A DNA stretch of 64,000 bases from Saussurea involucrata. Lineage: Eukaryota > Streptophyta > Magnoliopsida > Asterales > Asteraceae. Shown here piece after piece: positions 34,901 through 48,361 of the stretch. A program made the position numbers and the translations under genes. The stretch lies in assembly GCA_033807775.1 (NCBI GenBank), contig CM066319.1, positions 141,906,983 through 141,970,982 of the forward strand, written 5' to 3'. The first letter of the stretch is position 1. Every line of letters starts with the position of its first letter. The notes beneath the pieces were generated by a model. That model did no database searches, was not told where the DNA came from, and worked only from the letters and a program-made list of their open reading frames with translations.

Positions 34901-35463
34901 CGGCACTCAACGTCTCAACTCATACTCCTCCAAAATCCTCCGGTCCACTGTTTTCACTCGGATACTTTAACCTCTTAAGGCTAAGTCGGAAATTACCTCG
35001 ATAAACCTTACGGTTTTCCCCAATTCAAAGTCGGCTCAATAAGCCTATGGTTCTAGTCCAACCATCAATCTTGATCCGAAACGGTCTGCTTAAAGCAAGT
35101 ATCATGCTTATCGTCACTTCAAGTGACTAATACTAGAATCGTCCATCTATTCCAACGACTACTAGTTTAGAACCTTCTTCACTACCCCAACGATCATCAC
35201 ATTAAAGTAATTCAAGTACGCACATGTACTAGTAGGTTCACCATGACACTGGCCAGGTGTCACTATGAACGCACCATACATGATTATCCTTGTTACTCTC
35301 GACGTGACTCTCGTTTCTAACAACATCCATCAACTTCATAACATCCTATCTTAAAGTGCCTAAAGGTGAATTTCACTCTCATTTACTTAAACAAACGCTA
35401 GTTTGAGTCTAGGTATCCAAAATCAACACCTAAATCTCTCAAACTTATGCTCTGATACCAACT
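31939..35463 (-). repeat. E4 internal region 1, non-coding
   Basis: Next to LTR 1 the minus strand reads FEDEII-like GACGAAATCATCCTAAGG and then the polypurine tract. The far end has the primer site (35449-35460). The 3.5 kb between is AT-rich with only scattered short frames, all below about 105 codons. Confidence 0.85.
35449..35460 (-). promoter_or_regulatory. E4 primer-binding site (unit 1)
   Basis: Minus-strand TGGTATCAGAGC, the complement of the plant initiator tRNA-Met 3' end, three bases from the LTR. Repeated at 41804-41815. Confidence 0.9.
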
Positions 35464-38292
35464 TGTGACACCCTGAAATTTGGAACGAGCAACTAACTTT
35501 AATTTTCAATAATTTAACCAAAATAGATGGATTCATTTCTATAATTCATTCCTCAAAATTACTTGGAATTTAAAACATTATAATTCCCACAATAAAATAA
35601 CTTAAACGGGTGCTACTTAACATAACACAATTTGCTAATTCCAAATAAGTGCGGAAGTCTTCACTACTCAAGTCACCTCACGTGCACAGTACTAGTACAC
35701 GCCACTTCACAATGTAGCTAGAGCTACCCCAACCTGAGCCTGTTGCACATGCCGACAAATAAAAAGGGTTAGGCTTACGCCTAGTGAGTTCAAGCATTTT
35801 ATCATGACTATATAAAAACATAAATCGAAAGAGTAATAGTTTTAGTCATGATTTCTAAAGGGTTTACTTTAGTTGCAAATCACCCATTTTCCAACTCACA
35901 CATTTCCCATGCTAAAATCTTTATTATAACATGATTTCCCAAAATAGACTTATTCACAAAGTCCACGAAAAATGTGAAATAGCATTTGATACTCAAGACG
36001 ATTAAACGCATAATTATTTGCCTTTGTCCCAAAACATCCCAAAACATGGATGAAACATAATCCACAACTTATATAACGTGGGAATGCAATTCTCATAAAT
36101 ATGATGCATTACCGAAAACATGGATAAATACAAATACCCGAAACATCTCTCACGGATGAGACATAAACCATAACTTACGTACCATGGAAAACAATCCATA
36201 TAAATATAACACGTCACCGAAAACATGAGTAGCAACAAAAACCCAAAACAACACCTTTCGGTGACGGGGGAGGCCCGTATACATCGCACGTGATGGAACA
36301 CTAAAGTGGGTCACTTACTATGTAATAAAAACACCCACGTGGATGACTCTCTTAAAACTGAGCTCAATCATTCCAGATCTATTGCCCACGAGACTAGGAT
36401 ACCCCCAACTTCAACCACTCCAGGTCTATACATTGGGTCACCAAATCCACAACAGCACATTAGGGATTACACCTTACTGCCCATGAGATGACGCCCGGCC
36501 ATATAGGTCCACGCCTTACTTATCATGGAACCCGATGCCTATCCCGTGCTACAAAAGAAACTAACGTCTCATAAACTGAGCTCAATCATCCCGATCTCTT
36601 GCCCGCGAGACTTGGAAAACTCAACAGCCTATGGATCCATAGCTAACAAGGTCTAAATATTACACGACCCCAAATGAATAAACAAATGCATTAAAAACAT
36701 GCAATTTCCCAATAACGTAATTCATGATCAAAACACAACTCTGAGCTACCAACACTGGACAAATGTCCCCAAGACTTGATAAAATTCGATACCGAGCCAC
36801 AAGCTCAACTAACTCAAAAGATAGATTATGAAAGTCATAAAATGACATCAAATACGACAACACACACCGTTTGCCAGTAAATACCTCAAATCCATGAAAA
36901 CCCGAAATAAAACCTTGGATCGGGAAAACCCTCCTTTCCAAGGACTCACACCTTTACATTTTCAAAACATCACACGATGTACTATATACATATTTCCAAA
37001 ATATTCACAAAATGCATTTTCATAACAAATAGACTCCATTTATCACATAAATCAACAACTCATTTTCATGTATGATTTATTCATCACATTTTTCCCAAAT
37101 CCCAAATGTAAGTGTTTTACCATATTTACAACCATAAATACTTCAAAGGTTGAAACCCATCAAATAACTCGACATTGATAATTTTCATGTAAAACACATA
37201 ATTACATGGAAATTAACATTTTGGCATGTACAAAGTTTTCGCAAAGTAACTTGAACTCACCTTTGCTAGATTTAGCTAAATCTAGATTTTTCCCCATACG
37301 TATGCTCCTTTGATGCACATGAATCCTCAAACCAAAACTTCAAAACCTAAATCCATAATTTTCCCATCATTAATAACTACATTTAACCATTTAGAATTGT
37401 TCTCCAAACATCAATCATCAAAATCTACATTTATACCCAAAACCTCAATTTGACCTAACTTCTCCAAAATCATCCAAACCGAAATTGGATAAGCAAAATA
37501 CTAGAAGATCATCAATGAGACATTTCTAACTCATATGAAAGTATAGAAGCTAGTAGGATGAAGTCACCACTTAGGTTTTGATGAAAACCTAGAAAACCCC
37601 AAAAATCTCTAGTGATGTGGATGAGACTTGTTCTTGCATCACTGAATGAAACCACTAGCATAAAATGGAGAAGGAACACATTAATCTCCATGAACAAGCC
37701 CCAAAATCAGTTAGCGTTTGTGAGGAAGCAAGGGAAAACAATTTGGGCGAGAAAGGGAAGAGATTTGAGAGACTTACCACCACCAAACACCTTTGAATCT
37801 TCCTATGAACTTCAAAACTCTTCCTAGATCCTTGAAGAGCTCTCAAAATCGGAACCATGGCCACTTGAATCGCCAAAATCGGAGGTGAAACGAGAGAGAT
37901 ATGAAGAAATGAAGTTTGGGGTGTGAAATTCGTATTTGACAGCAACCAGGTACCCGACCGCGACAATGACACGCGACAATGACACGGTCATTGTCGCTGG
38001 TCATAGTCGCTGGTGGTGTACCGTAGGTTGTACCCTTTTCGCGACAATGACACGGTCATTGTCGCTGGTCATAGTCGCACAAAGCGTACCGAAACTGTTT
38101 TGACCATAACTTCTTCGTTATAGCTCCGATTTCGCTCCGGAAAGAACCGTTGGACTCGTATTCGAATTCCCCATCCAACAAGACCATAAAATCTAGGATT
38201 TAACTCAAAATCCTAGTTTTTTATATTTTTCTTAAAAGATCGATTCCACACTGATTCGAAGTTGTACTTATCCGAAAATTACGGGTGTTACA
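35464..38292 (-). repeat. E4 LTR copy 2 (2,829 bp)
   Basis: Same borders as copy 1. Shares variants with copy 3, for example AACGGGTGCTAC where copy 1 has AACGAGTGCTAC. Confidence 0.93.
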
Positions 38293-41200
38293 ATCCTCCC
38301 AACCTTAGGATGATTTCGTCTCGAAATCTACATCCTTTACAACCCAAGGCTAACCGACTCAACGCCGACTATAATTTATTAGTTTCTAACTGGAATCTAA
38401 ATTCCCTCGACACAGTCTATAAAGACAAATCCTCGATCAATTACTTATCAACAAAGCCCCTTCACGTACACTGTACTTATGTCCGGGAGAGCACTCCAAC
38501 AACTGGAATAATTCCTAGTCAGACGACTTCGGTTGTCTCCCAACCTTAGATGTTCCATACATCCCGATTTCGATTTCCGACTTTAAGTTAATCCAAGGTT
38601 TGTTTGCTAACTAACCCAACAGGATCATCAATTCTGATTATTCCTACCATTACTTGCCATCTACATCCAACGAGTTCTAATAGACTCCAAGAATCCATCC
38701 CAACATCAATCATTAACCGACAGGTTCTGTAACCATACACGAAGGTTATTCCACCAAAATCACTCGTCCCAATTAAGTATCTTAAGGTTACTACTACCAT
38801 CACCATCATTCTTTAAAAAAATCGGCTACAATCCCCAGATTACACTAAAGGTGCTTGGCCCCAAGCCCAAAAGTCGACACCTAAAAACACCACCTACCTC
38901 AATATAGGTCACTGCGAATTTATTCTCTCAATTACAAAGGGCAACATCCCCTCAACCGATACCATTCGTCCTACAGTTCCAACACGCGTGGAATTCCCAA
39001 CCTTCTACCGTCGAAGTGCTACACGCACTCACCCTTAACTGGGTTACTTACCCCTTCCAAAGTCCTAACGAGTTCAAAGTTTTCAAGCGAATTATTTAAC
39101 AAATATGCCAATCAACAAAATCTTTCACAAAAATTTCAATACCAAGATTTTCATCTCAACAAATCGTACGCACAAAACTACTATTATCAATTTGGTAGTT
39201 ACGTAAAAACGGACATGCTCGTCCCACATGAAAATCATGTTGAAAATTATTTTATTGCAGTTCAGATTATTCACAAAACGCAAAAGCGTAATAAACAACT
39301 TCTTAAAAATGAACCACCATGGTTCTAGCATGGATTGACTCATGACATGCATGTAAAGTAACTGCCTGGCTTTAAACAGGGTGCAATAAAAGGTGTGCAC
39401 GTATTTCAAAAGAAGTCCAACGACATTTGACTCCAAAATTTCCTATTTAACCATAAGATGGCATGGAACGAGGTTCACCAACAAAATTTTGTACGCGTTA
39501 GTTTATTATACAAAATGATGAAACGGTTTACAAATACACCTTAGTCAACACAAAATGACTTGTGCAAATTCCATATTTAAAACAAAACCTATACGTTTCC
39601 ATCACTTGAAAATATCGACTAAAACATCTTAAAACCTCACATTGGGGTAGACATGCAAGCTTGTAACACTTCTTAGAAATTTCTTGTAATGACACACATG
39701 CACCAAATAACTCACACCAAAATTTCAAGAGATGAAATCCTTTAAATTGATTTCCCAAGATTTCTCATCCGGTCCTATAATGACATTTGACTAAAATGTT
39801 TTTGGCAAACTTGCACACAACAATGCGTTTTTCCAAAACATACGAGAAAGTTAGTGTTAATAATATATTGACACCAAAAAGGGTTCAAACCTATTTTCAA
39901 ATCTCAAATTGCACCAACGGTGCGCATCAATGTTCAAACATAAGAATTCCACGCACCATAGTTTTATACAAACCATTTTTCAAAAATCTTTATCACGAAG
40001 CACTTTCCTCAAAATTTCATACTTGGAACATAAAACGTCAAAACATCATTGCTTAAATATATTTGTCAAAAATACTCAAAATGCACATTTCCTCCAAAAC
40101 CAAAAAGGCTTTCAAATTTCCAAAATATTCGGCAAATCTAAATTGACTAATGCCAACGACTCATACATTCGTGTTTTTCAAATATCCCATATCATAAACC
40201 ATTCGTGATCCCCCACACCAATAAAGCATGCTTTGACCAATTGGCCATTCATTTAAACGGGGTGTTAATAAAATAATTTCACTCACGATTCGTTTAACAA
40301 AGTGTCGAAAAATAACGGTTACCAAGCTATGCATACCCCTAAGTCGATATAACACATTTACACGAAAATGATAATAAAACATTTAACTGACCGAAAGCGC
40401 ACCAAACTATTTGTTATGAAATATTACCAAAATATCCTTTCATGCATCACTTAAGCCATGTATAAGTCGATCCATACCCTGTACTAATTGCAACGTAATA
40501 CTTGATCACACAAACTCTTGAAAGAAAAGTTACGCGACACTAGAGTTCCAAAACTCATCTTTTCTTAGTCGCCTTGTGGCATAAAATTAACTTTACTCAA
40601 CAAAATTCGAGTGAGACCAAATTGCAAACTTAACTCGTAAAGTTTTCACATAAGCAAATAGAGTATGCACATTGTAAAATTGTACCCACACGACACAAAA
40701 CGTCGTACAATAAAACTCCATGGAATTCCACGAACTCAATGACTCCAAGTCAACAAAATAACACCAAGCATTGTGCTTCCAAAGTTAAATTGCATTAAGC
40801 AAAATCATGGCTAAATGCCAAAATCCAAAATCCCTTCTATGGTAATACCACATAAACAACATTGTTTAACAATTCACATTAAACAAATTCTCCAAAATAA
40901 TTTTACATAGACGTAATGGAAGATAACTTTCCATCCAAACTCTAACATATGTGGAGGAGATCCAATGTTAAAGTTATAAGCCGTAGTCACTTGCCCAACA
41001 TCTTAAACGTCATAAAATATGGATATCACTGTATCATAAAGTAATGTTGAACAATAATAAAATGGAACAAGTTCCGACGGGCTCACAACTCCCGTAATAA
41101 AATACTTTCGTGCAGGTTCAAAACCCATGATTTAAAATCTTGTGTGTGTGCTAAACATTTCCCAAAATTGTAACACAATCCATATATGGATTTGAAACAC

Positions 41201-41818
41201 AAGAAATAATTAATGCAATTTATTTTCAAAAATAAATTTCGTGCATAATTTAGTCGGCACTCAACGTCTCAACTCATACTCCTCCAAAATCCTCCGGTCC
41301 ACTGTTTTCACCCGGATACTTTAACCTCTTAAGGCTAAGTCGGAAATTACCTCGATAAACCTTACGGGTTTTCCCCAATTCAAAGTCGGCTCAATAAGCC
41401 TATGGTTCTAGTCCAACCATCAATCTTGATCCGAAACGGTCTGCTTAAAGCAAGTATCATGCTTATCGTCACTTCAAGTGACTAATACTAGAATCGTCCA
41501 TCTATTCCAACGACTACTAGTTTAGAACCTTCTTCACTACCCCAACGATCATCACATTAAAGTAATTCAAGTACGCACATGTACTAGTAGGTTCACCATG
41601 ACACTGGCCAGGTGTCACTATGAACGCACCATACATGATTATCCTTGTTACTCTCGACGTGACTCTCGTTTCTAACAACATCCATCAACTTCATAACATC
41701 CTATCTTAAAGTGCCTAAAGGTGAATTTCACTCTCATTTACTTAAACAAACGCTAGTTTGAGTCTAGGTATCCAAAATCAACACCTAAATCTCTCAAACT
41801 TATGCTCTGATACCAACT
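38293..41818 (-). repeat. E4 internal region 2, non-coding
   Basis: About 99% identical by eye to internal region 1. The primer site is at 41804-41815. A single-base deletion near 38320 (CGTCTCG for CGTCCTCG) is private to this copy. Confidence 0.88.
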
Positions 41819-44648
41819 TGTGACACCCTGAAATTTGGAACGAACAACTAACTTTAATTTTCAATAATTTAACCAAAATAGATGGATTCATTTCTATAAT
41901 TCATTCCTCAAAATTACTTGGAATTTAGAACATTATAATTCCCACAATAAAATAACTTAAACGGGTGCTACTTAACATAACACAATTTGCTAATTCCAAA
42001 TAAGTGCGGAAGTCTTCACTACTCAAGTCACCTCACGTGCACAGTACTAGTACACGCCACTTCACAATGTAGCTAGAGCTACCCCAACCTGAGCCTGTTG
42101 CACATGCCGACGAATAAAAAGGGTTAGGCTTACGCCTAGTGAGTTCAAGCATTTTATCATGACTATATAAAAACATAAATCGAAAGAGTAATAGTTTTAG
42201 TCATGATTTCTAAAGGGTTTACTTTAGTTGCAAATCACCCATTTTCCAACTCACACATTTCCCATGCTAAAATCTTTATTATAACATGATTTCCCAAAAA
42301 TAGACTTATTCACAAAGTCCACGAAAAATGTGAAATAGCATTTGATACTCAAGACGATTAAACGCATAATTATTTGCCTTTGTCCCAAAACATCCCAAAA
42401 CATGGATGAAACATAATCCACAACTTATATAACGTGGGAATGCAATTCTCATAAATATGATGCATTACCGAAAACATGGATAAATACAAATACCCGAAAC
42501 ATCTCTCACGGATGAGACATAAACCATAACTTACGTACCATGGAAAACAATCCATATAAATATAACACGTCACCGAAAACATGAGTAGCAACAAAAACCC
42601 AAAACAACACCTTTCGGTGACGGGGGAGGCCCGTATACATCGCACGTGATGGAACACTAAAGTGGGTCACTTACTATGTAATAAAAACACCCACGTGGAT
42701 GACTCTCTTAAAACTGAGCTCAATCACTCCAGATCTATTGCCCACGAGACTAGGATACCCCCAACTTCAACCACTCCAGGTCTATACATTGGGTCACCAA
42801 ATCCACAACAGCACATTAGGGATTACACCTTACTGCCCATGAGATGACGCCCGGCCATTTAGGTCCACGCCATACTTATCATGGAACCCGATGCCTATCC
42901 CGTGCTACAAAAGAAACTAACGTCTCATAAACTGAGCTCAATCATCCCGATCTCTTGCCCGCGAGACTTGGAAAACTCAACAGCCTATGGATCCATAGCT
43001 AACAAGGTCTAAATATTACACGACCCCAAATGAATAAACAAATGCATTCAAAACATGCAATTTCCCAATAACGTAATTCATGATCAAAACTCAACTCTGA
43101 GCTACCAACACTGGACAAATGTCCCCAAGACTTGATAAAATTCGATACCGAGCCACAAGCTCAACTAACTCAAAAGATAGATTATGAAAGTCATAAAATG
43201 ACATCAAATACGACAACACACACCGTTTGCCAGTAAATACCTCAAATCCATGAAAACCCGAAATAAAACCTTGGATCAGGAAAACCCTCCTTTCCAAGGA
43301 CTCACACCTTTACATTTTCAAAACATCACACGATGTACTATATACATATTTCCAAAATATTCACAAAATGCATTTTCATAACAAATAGACTCCATTTATC
43401 ACATAAATCAACAACTCATTTTCATGTATGATTTATTCATCACATTTTTCCCAAATCCCAAATGTAAGTGTTTTACCATATTTACAACCATAAATACTTC
43501 AAAGGTTGAAACCCATCAAATAACTCGACATTGATAATTTTCATGTAAAACACATAATTACATGGAAATTAACATTTTGGCATGTACAAAGTTTTCGCAA
43601 AGTAACTTGAACTTACCTTTGCTAGATTTAGCTAAATCTAGATTTTTCCCCATACGTATGCTCCTTTGATGCACATGAATCCTCAAACCAAAACTTCAAA
43701 ACCTAAATCCATAATTTTCCCATCATTAATAACTACATTTAACCATTTAGAATTGTTCTCCAAACATCAACCATCAAAATCTACATTTATACCCAAAACC
43801 TCAATTTGACCTAACTTCTCCAAAATCATCCAAACCGAAATTGGATAAGCAAAATACTAGAAGATCATCAATGAAACATTTCTAACTCATATGAAAGTAT
43901 AGAAGCTAGTAGGATGAAGTCACCACTTAGGTTTTGATGAAAACCTAGAAAACCCCAAAAATCTCTAGTGATGTGGATGAGACTTGTTCTTGCATCAATG
44001 AATGAAACCACTAACATAAAATGGAGAAGGAACACATTAATCTCCATGAACAAGCCCCAAAATCAGTTAGCGTTTGTGAGGAAGCAAGGGAAAACGATTT
44101 GGGCGAGAAAGGGAAGAGATTTGAGAGACTTACCACCACCAAACACCTTTGAATCTTCCTATGAACTTCAAAAATCTTCCTAGATCCTTGAAGAGCTCTC
44201 AAAATCGGAACCATGGCCACTTGAATCGCCAAAATCGGAGGTGAAACGAGAGAGATATGAAGAAATGAAGTTTGGGGTGTGAAATTCGTATTTGACAGCA
44301 ACCAGGTACCCGACCGCGACAATGACACGCGACAATGACACGGTCATTGTCGCTGGTCATAGTCGCTGGTGGTGTACCGTAGGTTGTACCCTTTTCGCGA
44401 CAATGACACGGTCATTGTCGCTGGTCATAGTCGCACAAAGCGTACCGAAACTGTTTTGACCATAACTTCTTCGTTATAGCTCCGATTTCGCTCCGGAAAG
44501 AACCGTTGGACTCGTATTCGAATTCCCCATCCAACAAGACCATAAAATCTAGGATTTAACTCAAAATCCTAGTTTTTTATATTTTTCTTAAAAGATCGAT
44601 TCCACACTGATTCGAAGTTGTACTTATCCGAAAATTACGGGTGTTACA
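41819..44648 (-). repeat. E4 LTR copy 3 (2,830 bp)
   Basis: Near-identical to copy 2, with the same ends and inverted modules. Confidence 0.93.
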
Positions 44649-45777
44649 ATCCTCCCAACCTTAGGATGATTTCGTCCTCGAAATCTACATCCTTTACAAC
44701 CCAAGGCTAACCGACTCAACGCCGACTATAATTTATTAGTTCCTAACTGGAATCTAAATTCCCTCGACACAGTCTATAAAGACAAATCCTCGATCAATTA
44801 CTTATCAACAAAGCCCCTTCACGTACACTGTACTTATGTCCGGGAGAACACTCCAACAACTGGAATAATTCCTAGTCAGACGACTTCGGTTGTCTCCCAA
44901 CCTTAGATGTTCCATACATCCCGATTTCGATTTCCGACTTTAAGTTAATCCAAGGTTTGTTCGCTAACTAACCCAACAGGATCATCAATTCTGATTATTC
45001 CTACCATTGCCTGCCATCTACATCCAACGAGTTCTAATAGACTCCAAGAATCCATCCCAACATCAATCATTAACCGACAGGTTCTGTAACCATACACGAA
45101 GGTTATTCCACCAAAATCACTCATCCCAATTAAGTATCTTAAGGTTACTACTACCATCACCATCATTCTTTAAAAAAATCGGCTACAATCCCCAGATTAC
45201 ACTAAAGGTGCTTGGCCCCAAGCCCAAAAGTCGACACCTAAAAACACCACCTACCTCAATATAGGTCACTGCGAATTTATTCTCTCAATTACAAAGGGCA
45301 GCATCCCCTCAACCGATACCATTCGTCCTACAGTACCAACACGCGTGGAATTCCCAATCTTCTACCGTCGAAGTGCTACACGCACTTACCCTTAACTGGG
45401 TTACTTACCCCTTCCAAAGTCCTAACGAGTTCAAAGTTTTCAAGCGAATTATTTAACAAATATGCCAATCAACAAAATCTTTCACAAAAATTTCAATACC
45501 AAGATTTTCATCTCAACAAATCGTACGCACAAAACTACTATTATCAATTTGGTAGTTACGTAAAAACGGACATGCTCGTCCCACATGAAAATCATGTTTA
45601 AAATTATTTTATTGCAGTTCAGATTATTCACAAAACGCAAAAGCGTAATAAACAACTTCTTAAAAATGAACCACCATGGTTCTAGCATGGATTGACTCAT
45701 GACATGCATGTAAAGTAACTGCCTGGCTTTAAACAGGGTGCAATAAAAGGTGTGCACGTATTTCAAAAGAAGTCCAA
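44649..45777 (-). repeat. E4 internal region 3, truncated to about 1.1 kb
   Basis: Follows internal regions 1 and 2 to AGAAGTCCAAC (matching 39417), then jumps into LTR sequence. About 2.4 kb of internal region, including the primer site, is lost. Confidence 0.88.
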
Positions 45778-46295
45778 CACATTTGAATCTTCCTATGAAC
45801 TTCAAAACTCTTTCTAGATCCTTGAAGAGCTCTCAAAATCGGAACCATGGCCACTTGAATCGCCAAAATCGGAGGTGAAACGAGAGAGATATGAAGAAAT
45901 GAAGTTTGGGGTATGAAATTCGTATTTGACAGCAACCAGGTACCCGACCGTGACAATGACACGTGACAATGACACGGTCATTGTCGCTGGTCATAGTCGC
46001 TGGTGGTGTACCGTAGGTTGTACCCTTTTCGCGACAATGACACGCGACAATGACACGGTCATTGTCGCTGGTCATAGTCACACAAAGCGTACCGAAACTG
46101 TTTTGACCATAACTTCTTCGTTATAGCTCCGATTTCGCTCCGGAAAGAACCGTTGGACTCGTATTCGAAATCCCCATCCAACAAGACCATAAAATCTTGG
46201 ATTTAACTCAAAATCCTATTTTTTCATATTTTTCTTAAAAGATCGATTCCACACTGATTCGAAGTTGTACTTATCCGAAAATTACGGGTGTTACA
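45778..46295 (-). repeat. E4 LTR copy 4, U3 end only (about 518 bp)
   Basis: Matches the last 500 bp of the other LTRs in plus orientation (from 44149) and ends GGGTGTTACA before ATGCA. It carries an extra CGCGACAATGACA copy in the inverted module near 46030-46045. Confidence 0.9.
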
Positions 46296-46300
46296 ATGCA

Positions 46301-46620
46301 CGACAACCACACACGACGCATACTGTTTTATATTCAAAACACTTGTAACTTTACATTTCGAAGTCTTTCCTTCATTTGTATTGTATTCTCTGTACGATCG
46401 ACACCTGGAACACCAAGGACATCGCCCCTGATTGGCGACCATAGTGCAGCGACGACTTCCACAGTCGTCCGCAGGTTTTTTCCTCGTTGAAGTTTTTCCT
46501 GCGTCATCAAATTCTCTGTCTCATTTACGTTTTTGTCTTTGTCGAACGATTCCTTTCTTTAGTTGTTAAAGTCCACATCGATCTTAAGTTGTCCATTTGG
46601 TGCGATTTTTGGCATTAACA
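46301..46620 (+). repeat. E2 3' LTR, last 320 bp
   Basis: Continues from 29108 (GACAACCACACACGACGC matches 17308 onward of the 5' LTR) and ends GGCATTAACA, followed by GACGT. Confidence 0.93.
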
Positions 46621-46625
46621 GACGT

Positions 46626-46936
46626 CGTCTTTAGTGCTGTTTAATGACTTTCATCAGTTATAGCCATTTGTCCATTAATGATGTTGACTCCTGCATTAAA
46701 CAATGAACAAACATAATAGTTTATGTCATGCGTTAGTTGGTCGAGGTCTCATGGTTCTATGCGACGGTCGTTTGAGCTAGGCGACGTCGAGGTCGAGTGT
46801 CGTGAGGTAAAAAGACTTTCGATTTTATCTTTAATCAAGAGTTTAAAGTACTATGATATTACCTTCGTTATGGAAAAGGGAATAAGTGTTTCCTTACCTT
46901 GGTCGTGGTCGAGACTGGTGAAATGTTGCCCAAACA
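46626..46936 (-). repeat. E0 3' LTR, inner part
   Basis: Matches 52685-52995 of the E0 5' LTR and ends GCCCAAACA. The polypurine tract (GTTTGCGCCCAAAATTTG in plus orientation) follows at 46937. Confidence 0.92.
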
Positions 46937-47568
46937 GTTTGCGCCCAAAATTTGAAAGTAGGATGGAAAATTCGAATTTTAAATTTTGTCAGTCGGACGC
47001 ATAGAATTATGGCACGTGTCGAAAGTTACCTTGGTTGTCTTGGAACTGGATCGATCCGATTTTAACTGAACGAGGAGTCGAAAAGGAAACAGGATCGTGA
47101 CGTCATACTGACGCACGATCATGCTTACCAGCTGTCTTTGACAGGTGTCGACGATCTGTGTGGTCATACGAAAAGACGAGGGCACGTGTTGATCATCCTA
47201 GGACTCGACCTGACATGATCGATCGTTTAAATAGAGATTCTGATGGATCATTTCCTTTTATGGCTTTGGAAAGTTTTAGGGTGAGATTCTTTTTCTGATT
47301 CCTTACTGCCCTTCCTCCGATCTTCTCTGAAATCGCTAGGATTTCTGACTAGCTTAATATTTTGAAGCTTTTGAGCACTCATATAAGGCATAGTTTCTCG
47401 CCTTTCCATTCATTCTTGACTAAGGCATTTGTGCTTTGAGTCCATCGATTTTAAGTTTATTGTGTGATGTTCTTCTTTTGTAGATTCTCAGAAAGATCAT
47501 CGACAAAGGTACCAACCATCTCTGCTGGGAGAATGACATGACTTGAGCGTACCTGTGTTGGGGTTTTA
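46937..47568 (+). other. E0 aORF promoter region, exon 1 domain lost
   Basis: TGACGTCA at 47098-47105, then ACGCACGATCATGCTTACCAG and GACAGGTGTCGACGATC, as in E1-E3, and ATATAAGGCATAG near 47381. No frame encoding the N-terminal aORF domain is present, so the promoter outlived its first exon. Confidence 0.55.
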
Positions 47569-48126
47569 TTGAAGAAGGGGATGATGACTCTGAAAGAGAT
47601 GCTTTCAAAGGTTGATGACTTATCGAGAGTCACTATGCCTGAAAAGCTGAAGGCATTGATCGCGGTTGACGCGATATCCGTAGAATCCGCGCATCTGGCG
47701 ACGATATCCTCTGCAACCATGTCGACCCCTTCGTCGGCCGACAAGGGCAAGGGTGCAAATATGGGAGAGAGTGAGAAGAAAGTCATGACGGTCAACTTTA
47801 GGTTGCCGTTGGACCTCTTAATTGTCCATATCCTTGATGGGATGGAGTCGTTTCCGAAACTAGGGAAATATCAGCCCCTATCTTTCGAGGAGCTTTTTCG
47901 AGGGATCCCTGTCGTAAAAACGGGATCACGTATAGCCATACAGGCGTTTGTTGTAAGTTTTTCTTTCAAAATTCATGTTTTCAATGTTTTCATCGGACGC
48001 TTGCTAACATATTTCTTTTGTTTTTATAGATGCTTCGATCTCTCCTCGTTCGGTATGCGAGGACAGAGAAGACGTTGGATCGAACGTCGATCGTTGAGAG
48101 TGTCATATTCCTCCCTCCAACCTTAA
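47569..48126 (+). pseudogene. E0 antisense gene (aORF) remnant
   Basis: Corresponds to exon 3 of the E1 gene: SSADKGKGANMG, VMTVNFRLPLDLL and FPKLGKYQPLSFEELFRG, ending near QAFV. GTAAGTTT follows at about 47954 and TTTTTATAG at about 48029, a likely intron. The coiled-coil exon has been lost or scrambled; the rest reads RSLLVRYARTEKTL without heptads. Opposite in direction to E0 pol. It shows that even the pol-only member kept this locus. Confidence 0.65.
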
Positions 48127-48294
48127 CATTAATCTTAAGAGCCGCATTCTCAAGACATTGCGGACTTACCTTCACGGCGTGTTCGTAGCATCAGATATTG
48201 GGAGACAGTTCCCAATTATGTTTTCTCATACTTGTTTGATCCTTGCATAAGTTCCTTAATGTGCTTCGGGGTCGTCGAGGATTCCAAGGTCGAG

Positions 48295-48361
48295 ACTTCG
48301 GACAAAGACGTGGCCGACAAAGACTTCGGACAAAGACTTCGGACAAAGACGTGGCCGACAA
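48295..48361. repeat. short tandem repeat of ACTTCGGACAAAG / ACGTGGCCGACAAAG
   Basis: Three copies of ACTTCGGACAAAG interleaved with two of ACGTGGCCGAC. Not found in relatives here. Confidence 0.8.

Larger units (their letters stand above)
29109..46295 (-). mobile_element. E4: gene-less LTR element amplified into a tandem LTR-internal array
   Basis: Bounded by ATGCA (29104-29108 and 46296-46300). On the minus strand LTRs run TGTAACACCC...GGGTGTCACA, followed by AGTTGGTATCAGAGC (initiator-Met primer site) and preceded by a purine tract GGTTGGGAGGAT. Three full LTRs (29109-31938, 35464-38292, 41819-44648; about 2,830 bp), two full internal regions (about 3,525 bp), a partial internal region (44649-about 45777) and a partial LTR (about 45778-46295). 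The period is exactly 6,355 bp. Only short frames are present. Long LTRs with a non-coding interior fit the LARD class. Confidence 0.92.
9518..46620 (+). mobile_element. E2: gag-only gypsy element interrupted by E1, E3 and E4
   Basis: It is bounded by the 5-bp duplication GACGT at 9513-9517 and 46621-46625. Its own parts are the 5' LTR (9518-9573 plus 16819-17636, 874 bp), primer site 17640-17658, gag from 17738, a short gag/protease relic at 26338-26370, a non-coding stretch, antisense aORF (28369 down to 26904) and the 3' LTR (28568-29108 plus 46301-46620, 861 bp). RT, RNase H and integrase are absent. The three inserted elements make up most of the 37-kb span. It sits inside the 3' LTR of E0, so it is younger than E0. 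Confidence 0.93.

Noticed and set aside
35449..35460. GCTCTGATACCA as part of a tRNA gene
   Set aside because: It stands three bases from an LTR end and has no cloverleaf around it; it is a primer-binding site.
29660..45962. Recurring short frames in E4 (95, 103, 105, 73, 99 codons) repeated in each unit
   Set aside because: They recur because the DNA unit itself is repeated with about 1% difference. They overlap each other on both strands and have no recognisable domain.
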